The translations under genes and the position numbers were made by a program. Under the pieces are notes generated by a model. The model was not told the DNA's origin and ran no database searches. It worked only from the letters and a program-made list of their open reading frames with translations. 64,000 nt of DNA from Gephyromycinifex aptenodytis (GTDB lineage: Bacteria > Actinomycetota > Actinomycetes > Actinomycetales > Dermatophilaceae), in contig NZ_CP051155.1 of NCBI RefSeq assembly GCF_012277275.1, positions 1,550,001-1,614,000 of the forward strand, given 5' to 3'. Each line of letters starts with the position of its first letter. The stretch's first letter is position 1. Below are positions 18,000 through 27,958 of the stretch, in pieces.

Positions 18000-18332
18000 C
18001 TAGTGCGCCGGTGACTGAGCGCGCTCTTGGACCGTTCGCACCTGCGCCACAGCCTCGACTGGCGGGACGCAGCCGGTGAGTTGATGCAGTTCGGCGTCCC
18101 CGGCGGCCCCGCTGCGCGCCCGCCGCCCAGGGCCCTGCCAACCGCAACCGGTGCACTTGGCACGCGCAAACGAACCGGTCTCGATGACCGCGACCGGGCC
18201 GCCGCTGGTGTCCTGAGCAGGCTCGGCGTGACCGCCCGACTCAGCGGCAGCGCCTTGCACTCTGGTCGTGTGAACCGGCGTGACTGTCGCAGCGAAATCC
18301 GCACTCGAGGACCTACGTCCTAACCAACCCAT
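18000..18332 (-). CDS. Small protein with zinc-ribbon-like CTGCGW motif near pst
   Basis: Candidate protein of 110 residues, unassigned. Seen: N-terminus MGWLGRRSSSADFAAT, a polar Ala/Gly/Ser middle and a conserved-looking ARAKCTGCGWQGPGRR near residue 60 that could bind zinc with a later Cys (GCVPP). The Cys-x-x-Cys-Gly-Trp motif and Arg-rich tail look like a real protein, not a shadow, and no other frame here is better. ATG at 18332 lies after a weak AGATAGG; an earlier in-frame start at 18368 is possible. It lies in an 820-bp stretch between mutT1 and the pst operon and is the only candidate there. Function unknown. Confidence 0.5.
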   Translation of the reverse strand: MGWLGRRSSSADFAATVTPVHTTRVQGAAAESGGHAEPAQDTSGGPVAVIETGSFARAKCTGCGWQGPGRRARSGAAGDAELHQLTGCVPPVEAVAQVRTVQERAQSPAH

Positions 18333-18513
18333 CGTGTACCTATCTGTTGGACGGTCGACCACCGACATCGTACGTTCTACCGCGCGGCCGTACTGCCGCT
18401 TCGCTGTGCAGCTCGCCCGTGCCCAGAGCTACTCAGCGGCGGGCCGGCCATCCGGTCACGGCCGCCGGTGCCGACTGTCGGCCTGCATCCACCGCCCGCG
18501 GGCGGAAAACCAC

Positions 18514-18554
18514 TGAGGGGGCGAGCGCGCACCTTATGCACGCTCGCCCCCTCA
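18514..18554 (-). terminator. Terminator of the pstSCAB operon
   Basis: A 14-bp perfect stem TGAGGGGGCGAGCG with a 13-nt loop lies 21 nt after the pstB stop. On the minus strand it is followed by GTGGTTTTCC. Confidence 0.82.
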
Positions 18555-18574
18555 GACACCCAGATCGCTACAAC

Positions 18575-19354
<780 letters not shown>

Positions 19355-19383
19355 TTTTCTGTCTTCCTTACCTGCGACAGGCG

Positions 19384-20499
19384 TCAGCGCGCGCCCTTGG
19401 GAGCGAAATAGCGGGAGATGAGGCGGGCGATGACGTTGAGGGTCATCACGATGAGGATGAGGACGAGCGAGGCCGTCCAGGCACGGTCGATGTACGGCTC
19501 GGGCGGCACCCCGGGGGTGGCGTACTGGTAGTACGCGAACACCGGCAGGGTCGCCATCCGTTGCGAGAACGGGTTGAGGTTGACCCCGGTCGTGATCCCC
19601 ACCGTCACGAGCAACGGTGCGGTTTCACCGATGATGCGAGCGATGGCGAGCGTGACACCGGTGGCGATTCCAGCAATTGAGGTCGGCAGGACGACCTTGA
19701 CGATCGTCAGCCACTTCGGCACACCGAGTGCGTACGCGGCTTCGCGGAGCTCATTGGGCACGATGCGCAGCATCTCCTCGGTGTTGCGTACGACCACCGG
19801 GAGCATGAGGACCACCAGCGCCGTGGCACCGATGATGCCCGCGCGGGCTCCTTCACCCATGAACAGGACGAAGAACGAGTAGGCGAACAGACCGGCCACG
19901 ATCGAAGGGATACCCGTCATGACGTCCACGAAGAACGTCAACGCTCGGGCCAGTCGGTTGGTCTTGCCGTACTCGACAAGGTAGATCGCCGCCATGATGC
20001 CGACCGGCACGGCGATGATCGTCGCGATGAGGGTGATGAGCAGCGTTCCCATAATGGCGTGGTAAGCCCCGCCACCGTCACCGAGAACTCCGCGCATGGA
20101 GTAGGTGAAGAAGCGCCCGTCCAGGCGACCCAGGCCCTTGGTGAGCACCTCGATGATCACCGAGACCAGGGGAATCATGGCCAGCGCGAACATCGTCGTC
20201 ACGATGGCGGTCACGAGGCGGTCGATGGCAGGGCGAGGACCCTCGGTCATCCGGGAGGTGATGTAGATGGCGATGGCGTACACGATCGCCGTCAGCACGA
20301 TGATGCCGACGATGTTGAATCCCCAGCCGAACATCATCGCCAGAGCGATGCCGACAACGACCGAGCCACCGAAGACTGCAGCCCGGACGGTGGCTGAGAG
20401 CGAGGGGTTGACCAGACCGCCGCGGACGAGCTTGGTGTCCTTGGACTCCAGGGTTGTGTTCCCGCTGTTGGGGGACGTGCTTTGTACTGTGCTCGCCAT
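19384..20499 (-). CDS. pstA: Phosphate ABC transporter permease PstA
   Basis: Inner-membrane permease subunit, 371 residues, pairing with PstC. Seen: an extra 100-residue N-terminal section with three hydrophobic segments before the conserved domain, then [11 protein letters not shown]. The binding-protein-dependent permease motif [18 protein letters not shown] (the EAA loop) near residue 260 contacts PstB. Several membrane spans follow, with a C-terminal end [12 protein letters not shown]-like. The start ATG at 20499 shares one base with the pstC stop (TGATG), so the two permeases are translationally coupled. The longer N-terminus is usual for actinobacterial PstA. Confidence 0.96.
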   Translation of the reverse strand: MASTVQSTSPNSGNTTLESKDTKLVRGGLVNPSLSATVRAAVFGGSVVVGIALAMMFGWGFNIVGIIVLTAIVYAIAIYITSRMTEGPRPAIDRLVTAIVTTMFALAMIPLVSVIIEVLTKGLGRLDGRFFTYSMRGVLGDGGGAYHAIMGTLLITLIATIIAVPVGIMAAIYLVEYGKTNRLARALTFFVDVMTGIPSIVAGLFAYSFFVLFMGEGARAGIIGATALVVLMLPVVVRNTEEMLRIVPNELREAAYALGVPKWLTIVKVVLPTSIAGIATGVTLAIARIIGETAPLLVTVGITTGVNLNPFSQRMATLPVFAYYQYATPGVPPEPYIDRAWTASLVLILIVMTLNVIARLISRYFAPKGAR

Positions 20500-21440
20500 C
20501 AGTTGGCTCCTGAGAACTGGGACCGGCGGGACACGATGTAGCGCGCCAGCATGTTCACCGCGAGGGTCAGTGCGAACAGCACCAGGCCGGAGGCCACCAG
20601 CGTGTTCACGTCCATCCCGCTCGATTCCGGGAACTGCAGCGCAATGTCACCGGCGATCGTGCCGGGGTTTGAGGAACTGACCAGGTCCCAGGTGTATCGC
20701 GCCGACGGCGACAGGATGATGGCGACCGCCATCGTCTCACCGAGTGCGCGCCCGAGACCGAGCATCATGCCGGAGATGATGCCGGATCGACCGAAGGGAA
20801 TGACGGCCTGCTGGATCATCTCCCAGCGGGTGGCGCCCAGAGCCAGCGATGCTTCCTCGTGCAAGCGCGGCGTCTGCAGGAACACCTCGCGGTTCACCGC
20901 TGTCATGATCGGCAGAATCATGACCGCCAGAACCAGGCCGACGACCAGGATGGTGCGACCGGTGGTACTGGCCGGCCCATGGAAGAAGGGCAGGAAGCCG
21001 AGGTACTTCGAGAGCCACTTGGCGATCGGCACCGTCGCCGGCGCCAGGACGAAGATGCCCCAGAAGCCGTACACGAGGCTGGGCACTGCCGCCAGCAGGT
21101 CAACGAGATAACCGAGGACCTGGGCCATCTTGCGCGGCGCATAGTGCGTGATGAACAGTGCGATGCCGATCGCCAGCGGCGTCGCGATGATCAGCGCAAT
21201 ACTCGCGCTCAGCACCGTGCCGAAGAGCAGCGGCCCGATGTAGTGCAACAGCCCCTGGCCGCCCCGGACATCCTCGGGTTTGGCGACAAGAGCGGGCCAG
21301 GCTTGCCACATCAGGAAGGTGGCTACACCTGCCAGGATCGCAAGGATGAAGATGCCGGAAGCAGTGGATAAACCGGAGAAGATCCGGTCGCCCGGGCGGC
21401 GAACGCCCGTTTTCGGTGGGCCGGCCGTCTGCGTGGTCAC
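20499..21440 (-). CDS. pstC: Phosphate ABC transporter permease PstC
   Basis: Inner-membrane permease subunit, 313 residues, about six membrane spans. Seen: a 20-residue cytoplasmic N-terminus, the first span ILAILAGVATFLMWQAW, the family-typical QVLGYLVDLLAAVPSLVYGF, and the EAA loop HEEASLALGATRWEMIQ near residue 200. MDVNTLVASGLVLF precedes the last span. The GTG at 21440 has GAGGCT upstream. It is separated from pstS by 152 nt containing a strong hairpin, and overlaps pstA by one base. It belongs to the PhoP-controlled phosphate starvation operon. Confidence 0.96.
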   Translation of the reverse strand: MTTQTAGPPKTGVRRPGDRIFSGLSTASGIFILAILAGVATFLMWQAWPALVAKPEDVRGGQGLLHYIGPLLFGTVLSASIALIIATPLAIGIALFITHYAPRKMAQVLGYLVDLLAAVPSLVYGFWGIFVLAPATVPIAKWLSKYLGFLPFFHGPASTTGRTILVVGLVLAVMILPIMTAVNREVFLQTPRLHEEASLALGATRWEMIQQAVIPFGRSGIISGMMLGLGRALGETMAVAIILSPSARYTWDLVSSSNPGTIAGDIALQFPESSGMDVNTLVASGLVLFALTLAVNMLARYIVSRRSQFSGAN

Positions 21441-21542
21441 AGGAGCCTCTTTCGTGGCTGACGGGGGAATACTTCGAACCGCCTGACCTTCGACGGCGCC
21501 GAAGGTGTGGCCGAGGCGGGCAGGGGTGGTTGGGCGCCAGAC

Positions 21543-21576
21543 GGCGGCCTACCTTGCACAGGCAAGGCAGGCCGCC
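21543..21576 (-). promoter_or_regulatory. Intercistronic hairpin between pstS and pstC
   Basis: A 15-bp inverted repeat with one A/C mismatch and an ACAG loop lies 16 nt after the pstS stop. It is followed by no T-run. It probably stabilises or partly terminates the pstS message, so that binding protein exceeds permease. Confidence 0.65.
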
Positions 21577-21592
21577 ATCTCACAACGGTGGG

Positions 21593-22696
21593 TCAGCTGG
21601 CTGCGATCGCGTCGATGGCCTTCTTGGCGTTCTCACGTGCACTTTCGCTGATGGGGGCGGAACCTGCTGCCTCCTGGGCCTTCTTCTGGCCCTCGTCGCT
21701 CGTGATGTAGCTCAGCCATTCCTTGACCAGCTTTGCCTGCTCGGCACTGTCGTACTTGGTGCAGGCAAGTGTGTAGGTGACCAGCACGATCGGGTAGGTA
21801 CCCGACTCGGTGGTGTCTCGCTTGACGTCGATGGCAAAGTCGTACTGGCTACGGTCCGCGACCCGCTCGCTAGCATCCACGACCTTGGCGGCGGCTTCGG
21901 GCGAGTACCCGGTGTACTCCTGGCCGACCTTGATCTTGGCGTGCGGCAGGTCCCCGATCTGGCTGGCGTCGGCGTAACCGATGGTGCCGGTACCGCCGTT
22001 GACGGCCTGCATGACACCGGAGGTGCCCTTGGCGGCCTCGCCACCCGAGATCGGCCAGTTACCTTCCGGCTCGTGCGGCCATGCCTTGGGCGCAGCCTTG
22101 GCGAGGTAGTCGGTGAAGTTCTCGGTAGTGCCGGACTTGTCCGAGCGGTGCACCGGGGCGATCCGGGTGGACGGCAACGTCACTCCCGGGTTGTCGGCAA
22201 CGATGGCGGGGTCGTTCCAGGCCGTGATCTTGCCTGCGAAGATACCGGCGAGCGTCTCGGGCGAAAGCTGCAGGTTGTCCACACCGTCCAGCTTGTACGG
22301 AACGGCGATCGGGGAGATGTAAGCCGGGAACTCGATCAGCTCGCCACCCTTGCAGGCGGTGGAGACCTTGGACAGCTCTTCCTTCTTCAGGTAGGCGTCG
22401 CTTCCGGCGAACTGAACCCCGCCGGCGAGGAACTGCTCGCGGCCACCACCGGAGCCGACCGGGTCGTAGTTAACGGTGGCGCCGGGGTGCATCCCCTCAA
22501 AGCCCGCCTTCCACGCCTCTACTGCTGCAGCCTGCGAGCTAGCCCCGGCGCCGGCGATGGTGCCGCTGACCTCTTCACCGGCAGATTCGCCGCTGCCACC
22601 GGCAGCTGGTCCCTCATTGGCAGCGCCGCACGCGGACAGAGCGAGAGGCAGAGCGATGGCGAGCACGGCGGTGCGGCCGAAAATGGTGCGCTTCAC
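21593..22696 (-). CDS. pstS: Phosphate-binding lipoprotein PstS
   Basis: Extracytoplasmic phosphate receptor anchored by lipid, 367 residues. Seen: signal peptide with lipobox LSAC near residues 20-23, a Gly/Ser linker, then IAGAGASSQAAA (the PstS anion-binding GAGAS), DPVGSGGGREQF, FAGSDAYL and RSDKSGTTENFTDYL, all conserved PstS phosphate contacts. GTG at 22696 has AAGGAAGG upstream. It is first in the pstSCAB operon, with the PHO box 110 nt upstream and a hairpin downstream. Confidence 0.97.
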   Translation of the reverse strand: MKRTIFGRTAVLAIALPLALSACGAANEGPAAGGSGESAGEEVSGTIAGAGASSQAAAVEAWKAGFEGMHPGATVNYDPVGSGGGREQFLAGGVQFAGSDAYLKKEELSKVSTACKGGELIEFPAYISPIAVPYKLDGVDNLQLSPETLAGIFAGKITAWNDPAIVADNPGVTLPSTRIAPVHRSDKSGTTENFTDYLAKAAPKAWPHEPEGNWPISGGEAAKGTSGVMQAVNGGTGTIGYADASQIGDLPHAKIKVGQEYTGYSPEAAAKVVDASERVADRSQYDFAIDVKRDTTESGTYPIVLVTYTLACTKYDSAEQAKLVKEWLSYITSDEGQKKAQEAAGSAPISESARENAKKAIDAIAAS

Positions 22697-22806
22697 GTGG
22701 GTGAGCCTTCCTTACTGGGGCAGGTGGGGCTGCTGTAGTGCAGGCTCAGCCCCCGTTACCTTTGACAATCTGACGGTAGAGGGGCAGCGGTGACGCATTG
22801 GCTGGC

Positions 22807-22828
22807 TCAGGGTGAACAAGAAATGAAC
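22807..22828 (-). promoter_or_regulatory. PHO box (PhoP binding site) upstream of pstS
   Basis: On the minus strand two adjacent 11-nt direct repeats read GTTCATTTCTT and GTTCACCCTGA. The second has the perfect GTTCACC core of Streptomyces PHO boxes, and the spacing is exactly one repeat unit. It lies about 110 nt upstream of the pstS start. Confidence 0.8.
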
Positions 22829-22920
22829 GCAGGTAGGACAATTGGACGGTCGTCAGGCAGTGCCTCGCCTCATCCGTCTTGGACTGACAGGATGGGCCTG
22901 CCCCGACGCGGCGCCGCAGT

Positions 22921-23577
22921 TCAGACGAGGTCGCCGCGCCGCCAGAGGCCGGCAGCAGCCGCGAGATCGGCGCCCATACGCAGAACATTTGCGGCGTAAG
23001 AAGCTTGGGACTGCGAGGCTGGTGTACCGATAGCGTCCTGGCCGTCGCGGGAGGCCCGCCCGGCCGCGACGACACTGCAGAAAGCGCTGGCCCGCTCCAG
23101 CGCATCCGCCAGATCCGCCTCGAACACTCCACGCAGGATCGCGTCCGTCACCTGACGTACCTCCTCTGGGCCAGGAGGGCTACCGACCCCCGCCACCACC
23201 ACGGCCACGTCGGCAAAGGGTAGACCTGCTCGATAGTCGGAGCTGGCGCCCAGTGGGTCCCGTCGCACCCACTCCCGCAGGACGTACAACCGCCATAAGG
23301 TGCCGGGCAGGCTGTCGGCGGGACGTCCCGCCCACAGCTCGGCCAGGGTGGACAGCCCCACTTCCTCGACCAGCCCGACCAGTCGCTGCGTCAGCGCCGG
23401 GTCATTCGAGGCGCGCCCGGTCCGCACGATGATCGCTGCGGTCTCATGGGCGATGGTCATGATGACGGCCGGGTCGAGGCGCTCCATCGCGATGGAGTCG
23501 AACGTGGTCGGGTCCAGCATTGCCGGGCGGCGCGGCACCGGACGCCCTGCCGGCTCCCTGGAATTGGCGCTGCTCAC
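22921..23577 (-). CDS. Conserved actinobacterial protein of unknown function after treZ
   Basis: Protein of 218 residues, mostly helical by composition. Seen: MLDPTTFDSIAMERLDPAVIM followed by AHETAAIIVRTGR and a central TLWRLYVLREWVRRDPLGAS, then SDYRAGLPFADVAVVVAGVG and an Ala-rich helical end. No catalytic motif is recognised. Proteins with this layout occur widely in Micrococcales and carry unreliable names in databases. The GTG start at 23577 overlaps the treZ stop by 4 nt (GTGA), so it is translated in the treY-treZ transcript. A role in trehalose synthesis or its control is only suggested by this coupling. Confidence 0.72.
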   Translation of the reverse strand: MSSANSREPAGRPVPRRPAMLDPTTFDSIAMERLDPAVIMTIAHETAAIIVRTGRASNDPALTQRLVGLVEEVGLSTLAELWAGRPADSLPGTLWRLYVLREWVRRDPLGASSDYRAGLPFADVAVVVAGVGSPPGPEEVRQVTDAILRGVFEADLADALERASAFCSVVAAGRASRDGQDAIGTPASQSQASYAANVLRMGADLAAAAGLWRRGDLV

Positions 23578-25400
23578 CCGGTGACCGAGGGACCGACGAC
23601 GACGACGGAGTCCGGTGCGAGGTGGACGATGCCCGCCTCATCCACCGCTGTGGTGGTGTCCAGCGCGAGCAGCACCACGTCATGCTGGCCGGCGCCCAGA
23701 TCGAGATCCACCGGGTGCTCGGTCAGGTTCACACCGACGCGGTGACGTCCCCGGTCGATGACATAGGCACCCGCTGGGTCGTGGGTGTGCACCACAACCG
23801 CTGACAGGTCGGTCGCGCGCAAGTCCGGTCGAGCCCGGCGCAAAGCCAGCAACGCCTTGTACCAAGCCAACATCCGCTCGTGCGATCCCTGATGCCGCTC
23901 GTCCCAATCCAGCGTCGAGTTCTCCAGAGTCGTGATGCACTGCGGGTCCGGGACATGATCGGATGCCCAGCCGTGGCTACCGAACTCGTCCCGACGGCCC
24001 TGCCTGACCGCTTCGGCGAGCGCCTCATCGACGTGGTCGGTGAAGTACTGCCACGGGGTGCTGGCCGCCCACTCCTCCCCCATAAACAGCATCGGGGTGT
24101 AGGGGCTGGTCAACAGCAACGCCGCCCCGCAGGCAAGCCGGCGGTAGTTCAACATCGAGGAGAGGCGGTCACCTTCACGGCGATTGCCCACCTGGTCGTG
24201 GGTTTGCAGCGAGACGACGAAGGCAGAGCCAGGGGTGCGCGCACGATCGACGGGCCGGCCGTGGGTGCGGCCGCGGAATGAGGACCAGGTGCCGGCGTGC
24301 AGGAACGGCGTGGTCAGCAGAGTCGGCAGGGCAGCGGGGACGGCGAAGTCGCCGTAGTAGCCCTGGCTCTCTCCGGTCAGGGCAGCATGCAGGCCGTGGT
24401 GCACGTCATCGGCCCACTGGGCGTCCAACCCCAGTCCGCCGCGACTGCGCGGGGTGACGGTACGTTCATCGTTGCGGTCGCTCTCAGCGATGAGCCACAG
24501 CGAGCGCCCCAACTCTTCTTGCAGGTCATCGACCTCGGTGGCCAGCTCTTCGAGGATGTTGATGGCGCGCTCGTCGTGTAGTTCGTGCACCGCGTCCAGG
24601 CGCAACGCGTCAACGTGATAGTCGCGCAGCCACATCAAGGCGTTCCCGATGATGTAGTCGCGCACCGTGTCGCTGCAGCGCCCGTCGAGGTTGACCGCCA
24701 AGCCCCACGGGGTCTCGTGCCGATCGGTGAAGTACGGGCCGAACGCGCCGAGGTAGTTGCCGTCCGGGCCCAAGTGGTTGTAGACGACGTCGAGCGCCAC
24801 GGCCAGTCCCCGGCTGTGGCAGGCGTCCACGAAGCGGGCGAAACCCTCCGGGCCGCCGTAGGGTTCGTGCACCGCGTAGGGGGCCACCCCGTCGTAGCCC
24901 CAACCGTGCTGGCCTGGGAAGGCCGCGATGGGCATGACCTCGACGATGTCGATACCCAGCTCGACCAGATGGTCGAGTTTGGCGATCGCGCCGTCGAAGG
25001 TGCGCTCGGGGGAAAACGTCCCGATATGCATCTCGTAGATGACCGAGCCGTCAAGCTCGACGCCCTCCCAGGTGGTGTCGCGCCAAGCGAAGGTGGTGGG
25101 GTCATATACCGCCGCCCGCCCGTGCGGACCGTCTGGCAACCGGCGGGCTTGTGGGTCGGGAAGCTCCGGGCCGTCGTCGAGTCGGTAGGCGTAGCGATCC
25201 CCGATGGCAGCCTGGGTGCGCACGCTCCACCAACCATCGGCGTCAAGTTGCATGGCGAGGCTGCGGTCTTCCAACTCCAGATGGACCGAGGACTGGGCGT
25301 TGGGAGCCCACAGGCGGAAGGTACGGGTCTCAGCACTCATCGGGCGGGTGTGCTCCTCGGCGGTAGCCGGTCGAAGGGCGGAGGGGTGTTGGCTGCTCAT
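23574..25400 (-). CDS. treZ: Malto-oligosyltrehalose trehalohydrolase
   Basis: GH13 enzyme (608 residues) that releases trehalose from maltooligosyltrehalose made by TreY, using glycogen or maltodextrin as source. Seen: an N-terminal beta-sandwich FRLWAPNAQSSVHLEL, catalytic-domain motifs YEMHIGTFSPERTFDGAI, DVVYNHLGPDGNYL, RLDAVHEL with the nucleophile Asp (about residue 272), LWLIAESDRND with the acid/base Glu, and SLQTHDQVGNR. These are all TreZ signatures. ATG at 25400 overlaps the treY stop (ATGA) and was chosen for that reason; a second ATG at 25340 with GAGGAG upstream is an alternative that removes 20 poorly conserved residues. It lies between treY and an unknown coupled gene. Confidence 0.95.
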   Translation of the reverse strand: MSSQHPSALRPATAEEHTRPMSAETRTFRLWAPNAQSSVHLELEDRSLAMQLDADGWWSVRTQAAIGDRYAYRLDDGPELPDPQARRLPDGPHGRAAVYDPTTFAWRDTTWEGVELDGSVIYEMHIGTFSPERTFDGAIAKLDHLVELGIDIVEVMPIAAFPGQHGWGYDGVAPYAVHEPYGGPEGFARFVDACHSRGLAVALDVVYNHLGPDGNYLGAFGPYFTDRHETPWGLAVNLDGRCSDTVRDYIIGNALMWLRDYHVDALRLDAVHELHDERAINILEELATEVDDLQEELGRSLWLIAESDRNDERTVTPRSRGGLGLDAQWADDVHHGLHAALTGESQGYYGDFAVPAALPTLLTTPFLHAGTWSSFRGRTHGRPVDRARTPGSAFVVSLQTHDQVGNRREGDRLSSMLNYRRLACGAALLLTSPYTPMLFMGEEWAASTPWQYFTDHVDEALAEAVRQGRRDEFGSHGWASDHVPDPQCITTLENSTLDWDERHQGSHERMLAWYKALLALRRARPDLRATDLSAVVVHTHDPAGAYVIDRGRHRVGVNLTEHPVDLDLGAGQHDVVLLALDTTTAVDEAGIVHLAPDSVVVVGPSVTG

Positions 25401-27856
25401 CGCTGCACGAGGACGGCAGCGGGGTGCGAGGACAGCACGGTGGCGCAGGCCAGCGTGCCGCCTTCGAGGATGTCGCCGGTGACGATGTCCTGCCATTGCC
25501 CCTCGGGCAGGGTAATGGTGGCCTCGCCCCATCCGCCGGCCGCGCGCAGTCGGGCCGGGGCGCGGGTGACCAGCACCGCGAGCTGCTTGGTTCGGCTCAG
25601 ACCGAGCGCTCCCGCGATCCGGTTGCCGCTGTAGGTGCGCACGAAGCCCAGCGCGTGTTCACTGCTCGCCTCCAGCGGCTCATAGCCGACACCGGAGCCG
25701 AACAGGTCCGGTTCGTCGCGGCGCAGGCGCAGCACCGCGGAGGTGAAGAGCAGCTTGACGGCGTCGAGTTCGGTGCACCCACCGGGCAGCTGGCCGGTCA
25801 GTCCGCGGTTCTCGTCGAGATGGAACAGCAGGTCTTGGCGCCGCTCGAAGTCGACCGGCCGCCGGTTGTCTGGATCCACCAGAGACAGGTCGACGATTTC
25901 GCAACCCTGATAGGTGTCCGGGACCCCGGGGGCGCTCAACTCCAGCACCTTGGCGGCCAGCATCGTCGCCGCAACTGCGCCCTCGTCTGCGTGCAGGACC
26001 CGGTCGATGACGTCGTGCAGGCGGCCGTCGCGCTGGACCTGCTCGGCGAAGGTCAGCACCCGCTGCTCGTAGTCGGCATCGCCGTCGACCCACGCGGTGT
26101 GCTGCTTGGCCTCACGCAGCGCCTTGAGTAGGTATTCGCGTAGGCGTTCCGGGGAGACTCGGCCTACCCCGAGGATGGTCTGCCACAGCAGGTGCGCTGT
26201 CGGCAGGTCCACATCGAACTCCTGCGCCTGTTCCCCGGCGATCGCCGAGCATTCCTCCCACGCTTGCGGGTCACCTGCGACCGCCAGAATCCGGGCGCGG
26301 ACGTCCTCGCTGCGCTTGGTGTCATGGGTGGACAGCGTGGTCATCCCGGCCGGCCAGTGCTCCTGCTGATGCTGAGCCCAGGAGTGCAGGTCTGCGGCGG
26401 AGCCGGTGTCCAGCAACTCCGGGTCGCCGCCGACCTCGTTCAAGGCCACGAGCCGGTGCCACCGATAGAACGTGGTGTCCTCGATGCCCTTGGCCATAAC
26501 CGGCCCCCACGTCTGTTGCAGCCTGATCGAGAAGTCGCTGGCGGCGGCCTGGTCGTCGTCGTCGCCGACAGTCAAGGGCGCCAACGCCCGCAGCTCCGGC
26601 TCGAGATCCGGGGCGGCTTCGATCGCGGAGGCGAACGCGTCCACCAAGCGGCGTCGCGCGTCTTGGCTGAGACGTTCATCCGGGCGCACGTAGGCCCGGT
26701 AGACCTCCCCGGCGACAAGTAGTTCGACGATGGCGGCGCGCAGCCGCTCGGGGTCCAGTTCGGGAAGTGCCTCTCGCGCTCGCCGGGTGAGTCGTTCGAC
26801 CTCCGGGCCGAGGGATTGCCCGACCACCTGTCGTTTGGCGTGCTCGACGGCCTCCTGCACGGTGTGTTCGCCACCGGCTTCGTCCCAGCATCGGGTGAGT
26901 GCAGCCGCCACCGCGGGGTCGCTGTCGACCAGCGCGGCCTGGATGGCGCGCATTCCGTCGTAACCGGTGGTGCCGGCGCAACTCCACGACGTGGGTAGCT
27001 GCTCGGTGCCCTCGAGGATCTTCTCCACCCACACCGGGGTTCCGCGACGGGTGGCCTTGCGTAGTTGGTCCAGGTAGCCCTCGGGGTCGGCCAGGCCGTC
27101 CGGGTGGTCGATGCGGAACCCGTCGATGAGACCGCGGCGGTTGAGGTCGATGAGCAGGGCGTGAGTCGCGGCGAAGACCTCCGGTAGTTCCACGCGAACC
27201 GCGATGAGCTCATCCACCTCGAAGAAGCGCCGGTAGTTCAGCACGTTCTCCTTGTCCCGCCAGGAGGCCAACCGGTAGTGCTGGCGATCCAGCACCTCAC
27301 GCACGGTGGTTTCGGCGTCGCCCTCGGTGCCCAGCGCCACCGGCAGCACGTGTTCGTAGTAGCGGATGACGGGTTGCTGCTTGCCGTCGATCTCGTGCAC
27401 GTCGAGGGTGATCTCACCGTTCTCCAGTACCGCTTCGAGATCTTCGCCCAAGATCGGCAGGCCGAGACGACCGCCGCCGGCTTTCCAGTCGATGTCGAAC
27501 CATTCGGCGGTCTGTGCGTCGCGGCCGTCGCGCAGCACTTCCCACAGCGGCCGGTTGACATATTCGGGGGCCACGAAGGCCATGTGGTTGGGCACCACGT
27601 CGACGATGAGGCCGAGATCGTGCTCTTGGGCGACCGCGGCCAGGTTCTCGAACTTGGCCATCCCGCCCAGCGCCTCGGAGACCTTGGTGTGATCGACCAC
27701 GTCATAGCCGTGCATCGATCCTTGGACTGCCTGCAGGATCGGCGACAGGTACAGATGGCTCACGCCGAGGCGCGCCAGGTAAGGAACGATGGCCGCAGCG
27801 TCGTCGAAACCGAACCCCTCGTGTAACTGGAGTCGATAGGTGCCGGTGACGTTCAT
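25397..27856 (-). CDS. treY: Maltooligosyltrehalose synthase
   Basis: GH13 intramolecular transglucosylase of 819 residues that turns the reducing-end alpha-1,4 bond of maltodextrin into alpha,alpha-1,1. Seen: start TGTYRLQLHEGFGFDDAAAI, LSPILQAVQGSMHGYDVVDH, VDVVPNHMAF, FRIDHPDGLADPEGYL with the catalytic Asp, VEKILEGTEQLP with the acid/base Glu, and TTLSTHDTKRSEDVRARI. This set is diagnostic. ATG at 27856 has AGGAG 7 nt upstream. The treX/glgX debranching enzyme that usually completes the pathway is not in the window. Trehalose from this route would serve as compatible solute or carbon store. Confidence 0.96.
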   Translation of the reverse strand: MNVTGTYRLQLHEGFGFDDAAAIVPYLARLGVSHLYLSPILQAVQGSMHGYDVVDHTKVSEALGGMAKFENLAAVAQEHDLGLIVDVVPNHMAFVAPEYVNRPLWEVLRDGRDAQTAEWFDIDWKAGGGRLGLPILGEDLEAVLENGEITLDVHEIDGKQQPVIRYYEHVLPVALGTEGDAETTVREVLDRQHYRLASWRDKENVLNYRRFFEVDELIAVRVELPEVFAATHALLIDLNRRGLIDGFRIDHPDGLADPEGYLDQLRKATRRGTPVWVEKILEGTEQLPTSWSCAGTTGYDGMRAIQAALVDSDPAVAAALTRCWDEAGGEHTVQEAVEHAKRQVVGQSLGPEVERLTRRAREALPELDPERLRAAIVELLVAGEVYRAYVRPDERLSQDARRRLVDAFASAIEAAPDLEPELRALAPLTVGDDDDQAAASDFSIRLQQTWGPVMAKGIEDTTFYRWHRLVALNEVGGDPELLDTGSAADLHSWAQHQQEHWPAGMTTLSTHDTKRSEDVRARILAVAGDPQAWEECSAIAGEQAQEFDVDLPTAHLLWQTILGVGRVSPERLREYLLKALREAKQHTAWVDGDADYEQRVLTFAEQVQRDGRLHDVIDRVLHADEGAVAATMLAAKVLELSAPGVPDTYQGCEIVDLSLVDPDNRRPVDFERRQDLLFHLDENRGLTGQLPGGCTELDAVKLLFTSAVLRLRRDEPDLFGSGVGYEPLEASSEHALGFVRTYSGNRIAGALGLSRTKQLAVLVTRAPARLRAAGGWGEATITLPEGQWQDIVTGDILEGGTLACATVLSSHPAAVLVQR

Positions 27857-27958
27857 GCGGGGAACTCCTGGGAAGAGAGAGGGTGCAGGCTCACAACGCG
27901 TGCCGCCCCACCGTACCTATCCGTGTGCGGGCTCGTCCCTTCGGCAGGCGGCACCTTC

